64,000 nucleotides of DNA, taken from positions 1,428,001 through 1,492,000 of the forward strand of contig CM074135.1 in NCBI GenBank assembly GCA_037178625.1, read 5' to 3'. The notes under the pieces are model-generated. The model made no database searches. It was not told the origin of the DNA and saw only the letters and a program-made list of their open reading frames with translations. The DNA is from Skeletonema tropicum (taxonomy: Eukaryota; Bacillariophyta; Thalassiosirophyceae; Thalassiosirales; Thalassiosiraceae). How positions within the stretch are numbered: the stretch's first letter is position 1; the number at the start of each line of letters is the position of its first letter. Below are positions 33,218-44,506 of this stretch, one piece after another. Made by a program: the position numbers and the translations under genes.

Positions 33218-34413
33218 ATGACGAGGAGATTTTTTGGTTGGAAGGCGTATGTGATGATCCAAGCAGCCGAAAAGGACATGACAGTACGGAATGATCTTCC
33301 AATGAATCGCCCGAATTTACCTGAGGCATCACAACCAGGGATCGCGAGAAGCGCTCTATCATCGCAACTGGAGCAGTTTGATGACAGTTCCACCTTAAAG
33401 TCTCAATCATTTACTGCCTCTGCACCTGTCAATAAGGCTACGACTGAAAAGTTGAGCCCCAAAAGCCGGCAGTATATACAAACAGTGGTGCAAATGATCG
33501 CTGATAAACGATGGCATGACCTAGAGCGCTTCATCAAATCACCTTTTTCTGACCGAACCAAAGTGACTCAGCCAGTTTTTGAGCCCCGATCGCCTCCTCA
33601 ATGGCGGAATTCATCTTCTAGTAAGCAGAGTCTGATCCAGACAATGAACAACTTAAGTATTGGAGGAGTACAGGGCAACAGTGCATGTTTTAACCCTCTG
33701 GAAATCGTTCACTATGCTTGTAAACACAACCCACCTCGAAAAATAATCAAGCTTTTGGCCTTGACATATCCAGACGGCGTCACATTACCAGACAAAATGG
33801 GTCGGTTGCCGTTACATTATGCAGCTCAGTGGGGTTGCTCTGGTAGACTGATGCATTACCTCATCCAGAAGGATACTTTAGCTGCTAGTACAAAAGACAA
33901 TTTGGGCAAGACACCGACACATCTCATCTGCGAGAACTACAATGCAAATCACGACGCAGCATGTTCAATGGGGTTAAGTTGTGACGAAGGCATGATATGG
34001 GTGCTTAAGCTTTTGCTCGATGCATCACCTGATTCGGTTAATGTAAGTGCGATACACTTAAGCCAATTAAGCGTAGATCTGATGCAGTGTTTTACTGACA
34101 CATTGCCGTTCCTCCTACGACATATGTACCGCAGATTGAGGACAACAGGGACATGTTGCCCCTCGAGTATGCAATTGAATCGGGCTCTCCGTACTCTGTC
34201 ATCAAGTTCCTTCAGATTGCCTCCGAGAAGGACTGGAAACAGCGCAAAGAGGATAGTATGCCAGGCGATACGCACTCACACATTGTACAGAAGTTAAATC
34301 GTGATCAACAGCTAAAGCAGAAAGAGCACCAGCGAAATAGGGAGAGTAAGATCTCGCTGCCATCAAAACAAAAGCAGGCACAATCCAAGGCGATGTTTGC
34401 CAAGTCAGCCTGA
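33218..34413 (+). CDS. Ankyrin-repeat protein
   Basis: Exons 33218-34042 and 34135-34413, joined in phase 0 across a 92-bp GT-AG intron; 367 residues. Ankyrin units: NPLEIVHYACKHNPPRKIIK, then DKMGRLPLHYAAQWGCSGRL, DNLGKTPTHLICENY with WVLKLLLDASPDSVN, and exon-2 RDMLPLEYAIESGSPYSVIK. The G-R-L-P-L-H-x-A core is typical. The first 120 residues are polar and disordered, the C-terminus Lys/Gln-rich. Many diatom ankyrin proteins share this plan; partner unknown. Confidence 0.82.
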
Positions 34414-34588
34414 GCTAAATAATAGGAGTAATGTAAGATTGGTAGATAGTTTTTTTTGTTACTACTCTAAATAATTACAAGGCTAGTACTCCTACGTGTT
34501 AGATTGAGAAAAACAGAGTTGGACTCTGTTGTGAAGGAAAGTGGGGCGCAAGCAAAGTTCCTGCTGCTCTTCTGGAGCTTGGTCTTAA

Positions 34589-35074
34589 TCAAGCAGCCCT
34601 CGGAGTGACACTCTTCTGGTTACAGAGCTGGCTAGATTGTTTCTTTTGGTCATTCTGACGGGTCACGCCAAAAAGCAAGCCATTTTTCAATGCCACTGCT
34701 CGTTCCGCATGGATCACCTCAAGAAAAGAAGAGCCTGCGTTTATTAGCTTCTGCCTCCTCTCCATTACTCCAAGAACTAGCTCACTCCTTCTTCTTCTTG
34801 GTTTTCTCGCCTCTTCATAATCATCCAGAGACATGGACTCTTTCTCTTGATAATTCCAGCTTAATGAAATCGGTGCGCCCTCTTGTGTGGCTGGGCAGTC
34901 GCCTAGACATTGCTCATACTCTCTGACGGAGATGGTTGTGAAAGATGTCCTGCGGCGAACTTTAGATTGGGAGAAACTCTTCTTCTTTGATTGCTGCAAG
35001 ATTGGGCCCGTTGAACTCCTCCGCATCATCTTCGGATTGCTACTAGATTGGGACGTAGAAGGCGCAAACATCAT
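34589..35074 (-). CDS. REYExxLGD-family hypothetical protein
   Basis: 161 residues. The core FTTISVREYEQCLGDCPATQ followed by EGAPISLSWNYQEKESMSLD (DYE) is a motif I know from a large diatom family (V-R-E-Y-E-x-x-L-G-D-N-P, then G-x-P-x-x-L-x-W-x-Y), here with Cys in place of the usual Asn of GDNP. The N-terminus is Ser/Lys-rich; the C-terminal half is helical (VMERRQKLINAGSSFLEVIH). No enzymatic motif. Function unknown. Convergent with the ankyrin gene. Confidence 0.65.
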   Translation of the reverse strand: MMFAPSTSQSSSNPKMMRRSSTGPILQQSKKKSFSQSKVRRRTSFTTISVREYEQCLGDCPATQEGAPISLSWNYQEKESMSLDDYEEARKPRRRRSELVLGVMERRQKLINAGSSFLEVIHAERAVALKNGLLFGVTRQNDQKKQSSQLCNQKSVTPRAA

Positions 35075-35760
35075 GGATAAATCACTGTTTAGAAGGTGGA
35101 GATATTTATTTTTTATGCACAGATCGTGAAAGTAGTTTGAAAAGAAGACCGCACCGTTCTCTTTCCAAACAGCCTTGTTGATCTTATTAGTTTATGCCAG
35201 CCATCAAGGTAGTAGCCCTGCGAGGCAATTCAAAACAGCTAGCGCAGCTGGCTGGCATCGTGCAGCGTAAATCACGAGCGGACGATGGCTTCAGGAGGAA
35301 AATGTGACCTGTAAACTGTCTTCGGGGGGACTTATAGGCCTTTGGAAATGGGGGCTAGCCTACCCGATATCGCTGGGTTCCCCCGGTAATCCCCCCCCAG
35401 GAGGGGGAAGCCTATTTGGCTAAAAACTTAGCCATAACTTAGCCAAATTAGGAGAGGCTATTTATTTATCCCCATAGAGATTTTGCCCAGATCAAAAATC
35501 AAAACCCTCAATATCGGGGGGCTTCCCCCTAGCCCTCCTATTTCCAACGGCCTAGGATGGGACATTGATGGAACGCTCTTCAAGTAACCCTAATATCTAC
35601 CTAATAACCTGAACCCGTGGACAGCAAATCCACCACTTCCACGTTGCTGAAATTGAAGTGATGCGCCAGCAATGGTGTCACTGAAATCCGACGCTAATAA
35701 TTGCCAAACAATCTATCGTAGATATCCTCTGTTACCTAGCCACGACGCCTACAACTCAAG
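35075..35760. other. Intergenic with an inverted-repeat element
   Basis: No gene visible. It holds the inverted repeat listed separately and the 5' side of the TatA gene. Confidence 0.6.
35335..35555. mobile_element. Short inverted-repeat (foldback/MITE-like) element
   Basis: The left arm taggcctttggaaatggggg, continuing to a cccgatatcg word, is matched imperfectly in reverse complement by the right arm ending cctatttccaacggccta. The arms are about 50-60 bases with runs of C and G; the centre carries two direct copies of cttagcca. About 220 bp, non-coding. Whether it moves is unknown; a TA duplication at the edges is possible but not proven. Confidence 0.5.
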
Positions 35761-36198
35761 ATGAAGTCCATTGCCGCCACCATCGTTGCACTTGCCGCTC
35801 TTTTCGGCAACACATCTGCTTTCGCCCCTGGGAACGCCTTCGGAGCACATAAATCGGCCGTCGTACCCACATCGCCATTCACACAAGGGCAAGCCTACAT
35901 TGCATCCAACCAACCAATCGCCATCCAGAAGCAACGCAGCTCTGTTGCATCTGTACAAACAATGGGTCTATTTGGACTTGGAGCCCCAGAGATAGCTATC
36001 ATTCTTATTGCCGGTGCATTCCTCCTAGGGCCACAAAAGCTTGCTGAGCTCGGAAAAGAGGCAGGCAAAATGGCTGGAGAATTGAAAGAAGTCCCAAAAG
36101 AATTCCAAGAGGGTTTGGCCGAGGGAGAGAAGATGGCACAGGCGACAAAGAAGGAAATTGCTGAGAGTTCATCTGCCACAACCGCAGAAAAGGAGTAA
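35761..36198 (+). CDS. tatA: Plastid twin-arginine translocase subunit TatA/Tha4
   Basis: 145 residues. Bipartite plastid presequence: signal peptide MKSIAATIVALAALFGNTSA then FAPGN (ASAFAP-type cleavage motif, Phe at +1), followed by a transit-like stretch. Mature part: MGLFGLGAPEIAIILIAGAF with the membrane Glu, the LLGPQKLAELGKEAGK hinge and amphipathic helix, then an acidic helical tail (LKEVPKEFQEGLAEGEKM). F-G and GPxKLPxLG-like spacing is characteristic of TatA/Tha4, which forms the pore for folded proteins in the thylakoid membrane. TatB is less likely given the length of the tail. Single exon. Confidence 0.92.
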   Translation: MKSIAATIVALAALFGNTSAFAPGNAFGAHKSAVVPTSPFTQGQAYIASNQPIAIQKQRSSVASVQTMGLFGLGAPEIAIILIAGAFLLGPQKLAELGKEAGKMAGELKEVPKEFQEGLAEGEKMAQATKKEIAESSSATTAEKE

Positions 36199-36556
36199 AT
36201 TTAGGATAGGGTCGATCAAACAATATGCATTTTGTTTTGATTTTGGAAGAGAGGCTAAGGAAACAGGTTGCGTCTTAAGGAATTTAGACTGTCTCTGTCC
36301 GCAGAATCAATTGCCGACTTTTTTGCAGTTCAGAATACAATACAGGAAGCAAGTGAGAGAACTTAATTGAACAACAAAAGAATTAGACCTTCTTAGATGA
36401 GCAATACGAATAAAATTTATTAAGTTGATAGAAGGAAACAGATCATCTTGATTCAATTGAGAACATTGACGTATATTTTCTCTCCTCCAAATCAATTTTT
36501 GATATGTATGCACACATCTGTGGACATATCATGTGTTCACGCGAGTAGCAATTCTG
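36199..36556. other. Intergenic, no gene recognised
   Basis: 358 bp of convergent 3' flanks (TatA and the membrane protein). AT-rich, no repeat. Confidence 0.6.
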
Positions 36557-37154
36557 TCAAACACTCATTTCCCCCTGGCTAGCATTAGAATTAGAATTGA
36601 AATTGCGATTGTTTCCCCCTTCGTAATCATCAAGAAGGTCTCTAGGAGGTGGAGGTGGAACGCTTGCTCTTTGTGTAGCTACTCCAAATCCCGCACCTCC
36701 AATATTATCTCCTCCCAACAACATATGAGATTGATGACCTGGCACATCTACTCCTCCAACTCCCATCATTAATCCTTTGTCATCAGTGTACATTGAAGAT
36801 GTTCCGGAAAATCCAGATCTCGGAGAATCGACTCCATTGTTTTCATTGAAATTTCTTCGCCGCATACTGCCACTTGGGCTATAAACTAAAGCCCTTTTTT
36901 CCTCTTCCAATTCTATCCGCCGCCTCCTTTGCCTTTCCATTGCTTTCTTAGCTCTTTGATAATTTCCCACACATAAGTAGAATATGAATCCAGCAAGAAA
37001 CCCTGCAAACATCACATACTGCGCATCATTATATAATATGTTATTGAGGATGGGTCGGAGATACAATTTTCGAGTCAAGAAAAAAAGAATATTAAAGTAT
37101 TGAACTCACAACAAAGAACTCATGCGGTGATCTGCCTCTCGATCGCCATGCCAT
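36557..37154 (-). CDS. Small single-pass membrane protein, unknown
   Basis: I assign a short first exon, 37154-37110 (MAWRSRGRSPHEFFV), and exon 2 at 37018-36557, joined in phase 0 over a 91-bp intron with gtgagt and gcgcag borders; 168 residues. Exon 2 opens with a membrane helix (YVMFAGFLAGFIFYLCVG), followed by a strongly basic helix (RAKKAMERQRRRRIELEEEK) and a disordered Gly/Asn/Ser tail with five consecutive prolines. The basic side suggests a cytosolic C-terminus. No family recognised. The alternative without splicing would need a non-ATG start. Confidence 0.6.
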
Positions 37155-37507
37155 TTTTATGAGTTTTACGAGTGAAAGTAATTTTATGACCAATCCTTTC
37201 ACAACCTTCAGACCGGTAAGTAGTTTTAGGTAGGTACTGCTACTTTGCAACAGACACGAGTTAGCTTGTCAGAAAGGAGATTTTTGTGTATTTTGCTATG
37301 CACTGCTGTTATGTTGTAGAAATTGGAGACAATTTTTGATTTTGATGAAGATGATCAACGTCGGGGGCGAATTCTTTTGTAGCTAGCTCTACAGAGAAAG
37401 AGATTGAGTCTCAGAGACAACAACAGTGATGAATAAGGCAGGATAGTAGTTAGTTAGCTTGAGTAGGTCATTGTCATGTCCGTCATGCTGGCGGGCTTTG
37501 CTCTTTG

Positions 37508-37546
<39 letters not shown>

Positions 37547-37939
37547 GTATATAAAGTGATTAGTTTAGGATGGTAGTCAGGTTTGCTCTTTGCTTGCTTT
37601 CAGGTTTTAGGGGTAGAAAAGTGTGACACAAAATGTCACTTTAAATGACATGGTGGAAATGTCCCGATTGTCGAGCTACAAAGTAAAGAGCTATCGACTT
37701 TCCAAGTATCTCATCTGATGAAGTTGGTATCGCAGCAAATAGCAAGCTACTCCTGTAGAAGAGCGATGATCATGTGCGAATTGGATTAGTGAATTATTTT
37801 AAAGTCGAGTATGATCTCCAATATTACTTTGTGCTTATCACAAAGACAGAAATTGATTGGCCTAGCTCATTCTCTCTTGTAAAATTGAAAATTATTCGGT
37901 GCTCTGGCAACTCCAAGTTGCAAGAGACCACGTATATAT
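37155..37939. other. Intergenic, 785 bp, with retroposed poly(T) insert
   Basis: No gene recognised. The only structured part is the poly(T)/duplication block at 37497-37595. Confidence 0.6.
37497..37595 (-). mobile_element. Short retroposed insertion with poly(A) tail and 14-bp target duplication
   Basis: tttgctctttgctt occurs at 37497-37510 and exactly again at 37582-37595. Between them are 31 T (the run is 33 T counting the two from the duplication) and 40 bases ending gtagtcagg. Read on the minus strand this is a 40-base 5'-truncated sequence followed by a poly(A) tail, flanked by direct repeats: the signature of LINE-type target-primed reverse transcription. Confidence 0.6.
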
Positions 37940-39607
37940 TCATGCTTGAGTTGGCGGAGTGGGAGTACTCCTATTCAAACCCATCAATAGACTTGCTTCA
38001 TCTAGAGAAGCCTGCTTTTCATAAGCCGAATACTGAGCAAACGCTGCCGGTGCAGACTCTACTTCTGGCAAATACAGCCCGGGAACCGATGCTGAAGACT
38101 TTTCATGCTGCTCCTCCTCTGGATGGAAGTGCAGTTGACAAATCTTTGGGGAAGGGCTCACAAAGCTACCTCTACTCGTCGACCTTGACATAGGGGACGA
38201 ATTTGGCGAAGCAGAAGAGTCTGATGTGCGCTTGTTGGTACTCGAAGCTGCAGAGGCAAGGACACTCAATGTAAAGGCAGCATCATTGTCAGTGTTGGTC
38301 ACTTGCATGATATCTGGCGAATTACCCTTCTTCTTGGGGTGTTTGGAAGCTGGAACAGGTGAGCGGCTTGTATCAGCCTTACGTTTCCTTCCACCAGATG
38401 CTGCCTTCTTGGGAGCTAGTCCCTTCTTCTCCCTCTCCACGACTCGCTTCAACGTCGAATTCCACCTATTCTTAATAGCATTATCAGTGCGTCCTTTCAA
38501 AGACTTACTAATGACAGCCCATTTGTTTCCGTGTGTCGCATGGCTTTCAATAATGATTTTATCTTCTTCTTCAGTCCAACTTCCCTTCTTAATGTCGGGG
38601 TCTAGATGATTGTACCACCTTTCTCGACACTGTTTTCCAAGCCGTCCATGAAGTTGACGCGCAATGAAGCTCCACTTCTTGTGCCCATGCTTTTGGACCA
38701 GTTCTCTTACAAGATCATCCTCTTTTGGAGTCCAAGGTCCCTTGACCAACCCAGGTTTGAGAACCTTCTGCCACCGATGCAGACACTGGACATCACTTCG
38801 ACCAGGGAGAGTTGCTGCAATCTTCTTCCAGTTTCTGCCAGAGTTCGCAGTAACTGCCTGGCGAAGAGATGCATCTTCGTCTGGTGTCCACTTGCCAGCA
38901 GATGCACGGCGTTTGTACTCGGGAGATTTTTGTAGAGCCTTCGTTTCATCACATTCACTATCTTCATCTGAGGATGAGGCTTGATTGGATTCTTCAAGCT
39001 TTGATAGCTTGGCCTTGGATTGTGATTTAGATGGTGACTTACGAAGCGGCAGTTTTGACCTTGTTGGAGTGGACCTCCGGCTTCTAGAGGTCGTCTCTTT
39101 TAGCTCAGTTGGCTTTGAAGCTGTTTCCAACGCATTCGCCTTCGCCACTTCAGAAGACGGTGCCTGTTCCAAAGAACTAGATGGCGAATGGGGCAGAGGA
39201 TGAGAGTAATACGTCGGCGGAGGACTGTGAGCATGATATGGATGGTGAACTACTCGTGGTTGCAGATGAGCTTGCTGAACTACAGGCGATTGACAAGAAG
39301 ATGTGCGTTGGAAGCGTGAGCTAGGATTCACCGACGGGCTCTTTCCTTGGGTTTGATGAGGCTCAAAACGATGTCCCTTCTTGTGAACTCCGCTACTTGT
39401 GTTCGTATCATTTCTATCAGCTTCAGTAACATCATCAGTGGCTACAGATGGAGGTGACAACGTACTTGAAGAAGTTCTTCCAATCTCTATCTTATTGCTA
39501 CCGTCTGATCCTCCGACTCCTTCGTTGGTACCGAGAGCTGACGCTACAGATGCCAAGTTGGCGAGAGCATCATCGGTATGTGCAGATACCATAATTGTTG
39601 CTATCAT
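37940..39607 (-). CDS. R1R2R3-MYB transcription factor
   Basis: 555 residues, single exon. Three consecutive Myb repeats: R1 [20 protein letters not shown] ... [15 protein letters not shown]2 [20 protein letters not shown] ... [15 protein letters not shown]3 [20 protein letters not shown] ... [15 protein letters not shown]2 and R3 match animal and plant three-repeat MYBs, which bind the AACNG/MSA core and control G2/M genes. The N-terminal third is Ser/Pro/His-rich, and a basic stretch ([11 protein letters not shown]) after R3 is a likely nuclear signal. Start may be the first ATG (39607) or MVSAHTDD five codons on. 5' side faces the GDH gene. Confidence 0.93.
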   Translation of the reverse strand: MIATIMVSAHTDDALANLASVASALGTNEGVGGSDGSNKIEIGRTSSSTLSPPSVATDDVTEADRNDTNTSSGVHKKGHRFEPHQTQGKSPSVNPSSRFQRTSSCQSPVVQQAHLQPRVVHHPYHAHSPPPTYYSHPLPHSPSSSLEQAPSSEVAKANALETASKPTELKETTSRSRRSTPTRSKLPLRKSPSKSQSKAKLSKLEESNQASSSDEDSECDETKALQKSPEYKRRASAGKWTPDEDASLRQAVTANSGRNWKKIAATLPGRSDVQCLHRWQKVLKPGLVKGPWTPKEDDLVRELVQKHGHKKWSFIARQLHGRLGKQCRERWYNHLDPDIKKGSWTEEEDKIIIESHATHGNKWAVISKSLKGRTDNAIKNRWNSTLKRVVEREKKGLAPKKAASGGRKRKADTSRSPVPASKHPKKKGNSPDIMQVTNTDNDAAFTLSVLASAASSTNKRTSDSSASPNSSPMSRSTSRGSFVSPSPKICQLHFHPEEEQHEKSSASVPGLYLPEVESAPAAFAQYSAYEKQASLDEASLLMGLNRSTPTPPTQA

Positions 39608-40232
39608 ATATTTGAAAATGGCTGAAAGAAGTGAACAGAAACAATTCTAATGTCCGTTAGTAAAATGCTCGGTTGTTTCGTCAACTCGCATAGTAGTTTG
39701 CATCGCTCACCGTTTCAACTCCACATGCAATAACTCTCACATTGATGTTCTGCTGTTATTTAGCTGTTACCACCCCCATGTCCCATGCGTGAACGGTGAT
39801 GTTTTTTTGAGATTTTTGGCGCACTGACGTGACCGTTGACCGTTGGCGGCAGAGAGCCGTTGACGGAACAAATCTTGAGACTGGTACCGTCTGCGTCAGG
39901 TTCACTCACTGGCAAGAAAGAGATTCCCATCTTTTCTTTTAAAGCGGACGGAAATAGCCGGCCCCAAAAATCCGACTTCGCGGAATTTTTCAAAAAACCA
40001 AAACAGCCCCCGCCCTCATGTCAAAGCAAAGGGAATGTCGTTCTGATTAGCTGGTATGTTCTGATTAGCTGGTATGTTCTGACGGCCAAGGCTTCAGTCA
40101 CGGCTATAGAGAGAGATCAGGGCGCTCTCTTCCACATCGACGTCCATAAATTAATCATCGTGTAGTAGTGTCCTTCTTTGTTGATTAGAATGAAATCTAT
40201 TCACCACCGCGGAGCAACAACACAACATAACA
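39608..40232. promoter_or_regulatory. Divergent promoter region, MYB and GDH genes
   Basis: 625 bp between two divergent starts. Contains two perfect 18-bp copies of ttctgattagctggtatg at 40041-40076. No gene recognised. Confidence 0.5.
40041..40076. repeat. 18-bp tandem duplication
   Basis: ttctgattagctggtatg occurs twice in tandem, followed by the start of a third copy (ttctga). Confidence 0.85.
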
Positions 40233-43200
40233 ATGATTCTTCGACTTTCACTTTCGAAGGGCACTTCTGCCCGCATCAATACTCCCAAGCGTCTTCTGAT
40301 CCAACAAAGTCGTGCCTTTTCAAGCATCGATGAGCCTGCTTTCCGCGCACACTCGACTGCAGTCACGGAGAACACCAGCTCAGAGTATCGCAGCTGGCAG
40401 GCATCCCAGAATATTGACATCCAACGTGTGACCCAGACAGCTATGGTTCATGAACTCACACAGCAAGTTAGCCGATCCATTGAGAAGGTTGTCCCATGGT
40501 TTTTGAATACTATGCCAGCACCTTACTTTCGGCAAGTGCCAGAGTCTTTTAGAGTGAGTACATTCATTAATTGTTGAATTTAGAAACAAAGCAAGTGCAC
40601 GTGTTGTGCATAAAACTCACACCTGCCTTTTGTTCAGCTTGATCACATTAAAGCCATATCTGCAATCAAGGATGCAAGTATGGACATGCACATGAATTTG
40701 AAGACTCATTTGCCAGATGGAAGACAGGTGCTTACCTTTATTCGCCCAGGAACAATGCCAGGTCTCCTGTTAAACATGATCAAAGAGCTTCCCTTCAATC
40801 AACGCTCAGAAGAGTACATGCCACTCAGTCGTATTCAGATATACAGCGCTGAAGATGATTCTATGAGTCTTAACTTGTTTGTCTATGGAGAGGAGACCAA
40901 GCATCAGACCGATGTAACATTTACAGGATCACATATTCTTGAATATGCGCAGCAAGTGATGGATGGATCTTTGCCTCCTCAGGATGAATACGGGAGACCT
41001 AATCCCAAACCCAACAATACTTTTGAAAGAGACAATTTGATTAAGCACATGGAAAAGTGCAGTGAATCTTACATCCTTAGAAGTGATCCAAGGAGATTTC
41101 TTTCACAGATGCAACTGTTTGAAAAGGTTTCTGGTAGTGATAACATTTCTGTTTCGATCGAGTATTCCTATCTTGACGAGAACAACGATGAACACTATTG
41201 GATTGATATTGCACTTGCCAATACTCTTCCTCACTATGCCTTAGAGCAGACCACAAAGCTTCTGTTTTTACACAGCTTTGATGTCATGCGGGCTCATCTT
41301 GATAATGTGAGTGATGGAGATAATGGAACGATCACTCTACTGCGTATGTTGGTGACTCCCGTGAATGGTGCGAAAGGTAATGAAGCTACTTTTAACTTGC
41401 TTCAACAGGAGCTTAAGCGTTGCAAATGGCTGAATGACTCCACAATGGAGTTGGTGTTTGAAACTCATCCTTGGCTTGGTGTGCGTAGAGGAGAGATCAT
41501 TACTGCAATGGCAAGCATCATGCACCCAATCATGTCGAAACAGAATGCGATTGCTTTCTCTAAAGGAAACTATTCTCGAGACAATTACGAAAGATCGTTA
41601 CATCAAGCACGCAGCTGCAATCGTGGATTTATTTCTCGATCGATTCAATCCAAAAGGACCTTTAAGCGACGAAGAATTAGAGGCGAAATCAAAGGAACTC
41701 TTGTCAGGTGATTGACAATGATGTTGAAGACACTTCTGCGCAAGCATTATTGACCAAAATGATTGGTAAGTTTCAACTCATCATATGCTTACGATGTTAC
41801 GTTAATGTTTACTCATCAATCATTCTAATATGGATACCGCTGCATCGAATTATTGATTCTGCAGATATTGTCAAGCACACTCTTCGCACAAATATTTACA
41901 TGAATAATCGGTATGCACTCGGTCTTCGTCTCGACCCGAGGATCATGTCCTCTGAAGACGAAGCACCCCGTGAAACTCCATACGGTATCATTTTTGTTCA
42001 CGGACGCCGCTTTGATGGATATCATACTAGATTTCGTGACATTGCCCGGGGTGGCATGCGTCTTGTTACTCCTGCGTCCCCAGAGCAGTACGCCTTAGAA
42101 AGTGCTCATCAGTACGATGAATGCTATGGATTGGCTTTTGCCCAGCAACTGAAGAATAAAGATATCCCAGAGGGAGGGTCAAAAGCGGTAGTGTTGATTG
42201 ATAATATTGGAATGTCTAGAACAGGGAAGGACTTTGTGATGAGAAAATCTGTCAAGGCATTTACCGATACAATTTTGGATCTCATCGTTGATACAGAAGA
42301 GACGAGGGAGGAAGTGGTTGACTTTGTAGGAAAGAAAGAGGTCCTCTATTTGGGTCCTGACGAGCAAGTAATTCCCGAGGATATCAACTGGGTGATCAAG
42401 AGAGCAGAACAGAGAGGATATGATACACCTGCTGCTTTCATGTCATCAAAGCCGAGAGCTGGTATTAACCACAAGGAATATGGAGTAACATCTGAGGGAG
42501 TCAATGTGTATTTAGACGTGGCACTTCGCCATGTTTTGAACATTGATCCAAAGCAAGAATCATTCACAATCAAGATCACGGGGGGTCCTGATGGGGATGT
42601 CGCTGGCAACGAGCTGAAGATTCTTGCCAGAGAATATGGTAATAATGCGAAGGTTGTTGGTATTGCCGATGGTACTGGATGCGCGGAAGATCCCAATGGC
42701 CTTGCATGGGACGAGCTCCTTCGTCTTGTCAAAGATAATTTACCCATTGATCAGTTCAATCCTTCAAAGCTTGGGGAGGGCGGTGCCTTACACACGGTAG
42801 ACACAGAAGAGGGAGTCAAGGCAAGGAACAGCATGCACAATCGCGTTCAAGCTGATGCATTTGTGCCTGCTGGAGGACGACCAAATACTATCAATATTCA
42901 CAACTACAAACACTTCTTGAATCCAGATGGATCTCCGTCCGCTCCTCTCATCGTGGAAGGTGCGAATCTCTTCGTCACTGACGAAGCTCGTCAGCTCTTG
43001 TTTGAAGAAGCTGGCGTGGTGATTGTGAAGGACTCGTCTGCAAATAAGTGCGGTGTAATTACATCTTCGTACGAAATATGTGCTGCGATGATGCTGAGCG
43101 AAGAAGAGTTCTTCGAGAATAAGGACCAAATTGTGAGCGAAGTTCTGAACAAGCTACACAACTATGCGCAGTTGGAAGCAGAACTTTTGTTCCGTGAATT

Positions 43201-43648
43201 TAAGACTTACGGCGGTTCGCTCCCAGAGCTAAGCAAAGTTGTCAGCGACGCAGTAAATGCTGCAACAGACGCGCTCAGTGTTGCTTTGGAGTCTTTCTCT
43301 GCTGAAGACAAAGAGAAGTTGCTACCTCTGTTTAGAGTTCACTTGCCGCAGACCATGGCTGAGATGTCATTCGACAAAGTACACGAGCGTGTTCCTGCTC
43401 AATATATCTCCAATGCGATTGCCTCATGCCTGGCATCTAAAATGGTGTATAAGGAAGGTACTAAATTTGTCAACACCCTGCCAAAAGATAAGCTCGCAAG
43501 TGTGGCATTGCGTTACGTGGAAGCAGAACACCAGATTGTGATGCTGAAGAGTGCATTGGAAGAAACTGAGATGCCCGAGAAGGAGAAGGAATCAATTCTC
43601 AAATTATTGGAAGCGGGTGGCGCTCGCACAGCACTTGGGGTGTTCTAA
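40233..43648 (+). CDS. GDH2: NAD-specific glutamate dehydrogenase, large (GDH2-type), two frame steps
   Basis: Oxidative deamination of glutamate to 2-oxoglutarate and ammonia, probably mitochondrial (N-terminus MILRLSLSKGTSARINTPKR). Exons 40233-40553, 40638-41765 and 41865-43648, GT-AG introns of 84 and 99 bp. Family features: RDIARGGMRL, GGSKAVVLID with the catalytic Lys region, a Rossmann segment (ITGGPDGDVAGNELKILARE, GNNAKVVGIADGTGCAEDPN), and IVEGANLFVTDEARQLLFEE with a downstream KDSSANKCGV. Inside exon 2 the frame steps by +1 twice: at T41571 (KGN to ILETITKDRYIKHAA) and at 41710-41713 (LSGD, then IDNDVEDTSAQ or DNDVEDTSAQ). Skipping two bases gives 1076 residues, a full-length enzyme. 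Convergent with the Ly6-like gene. Confidence 0.88.
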
Positions 43649-43754
43649 AGGGTCAAGCAGAACAGTGGTAATGGAAAAGGATAGATTTGCATATGGAATA
43701 TTGCGTGGAATAGGTACAGTAGAAGAGTAAAAAATTTTGAATTCATTATCTGGA

Positions 43755-44231
43755 CTAAATGACGGCGAAAGCGATAGATACAATCACTATAGTCACGGTG
43801 ATCAAGAAATTACAGCTCTTGCTCATAGCTGCATTGCAGAGATTTGTATCACAACAAAACGAAGTCCTGTTGAATGTTCGAACAGAACCAAATGCATCGT
43901 CGGTTACGTTGAAATCGCGCAGCCGATCTTGTTCAAATGAAGGACAAGCCTGGCTGCATTTCCGATACACGCATTGGCCAAGCTTTCGGTCCCATACATC
44001 ATTTGAATGTTTCCCGAGACCACAATCTGACCGGCGGGTCGCATTCACAACTTCTTTGATGCAAAAATTACTCCCAGCATGACAAATTATTTTGCCATTG
44101 TTTTTAGATTCTAGGGCGGAGTTGGCGTAGCATTGGAGGAATTCGTCACCCGAACTGCTCCCATCGGTTGCAGCTGTTATAGTGCTAAGCGCAACAAGCG
44201 CAGTCACGAAAAGCAAAACAATATTCAGCAT
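43755..44231 (-). CDS. GPI-anchored Ly6/uPAR-like (three-finger fold) secreted protein
   Basis: 158 residues. Signal peptide MLNIVLLFVTALVALSTITA, then ten cysteines spaced as in LU domains: QCYANS, IICHAGSNFC, SDC, GQCVYRKC, QAC and the diagnostic ending FCCDTNLCNAA (CCxxxxCN). Three N-glycosylation sequons (NAT, NVT, NRT). The last 17 residues are hydrophobic (FLITVTIVIVSIAFAVI) with small residues before them, as for GPI-anchor addition. LU proteins in animals are receptors or receptor modulators at the cell surface; a diatom member is unusual, and only disulfide topology is implied here. Alternative: an unrelated Cys-rich family that converged on the CCxxxxCN ending. Confidence 0.65.
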   Translation of the reverse strand: MLNIVLLFVTALVALSTITAATDGSSSGDEFLQCYANSALESKNNGKIICHAGSNFCIKEVVNATRRSDCGLGKHSNDVWDRKLGQCVYRKCSQACPSFEQDRLRDFNVTDDAFGSVRTFNRTSFCCDTNLCNAAMSKSCNFLITVTIVIVSIAFAVI

Positions 44232-44506
44232 CAGTTAGGACTGGGAGAGAGCGACCTTAATTTTCTCTATAATCAATGTAATATGGACCAATAAAGTGGT
44301 ATTATTATTTGAATTTACGATAAGTGGTTTAAAAGTTCAAGTTCAAGTGAAAAGAAGTTGGACCGAAAAAATTAATATGAATCTTCATCTTCGATCTACG
44401 ATACATACGATAAACGAATACACTGTTGGCATCACTTAAGTATTTAGGTACTCATTTCAAATCATCTATCTCTACACGGAACACCCATAGTATTTAGCAC
44501 TCGCAC

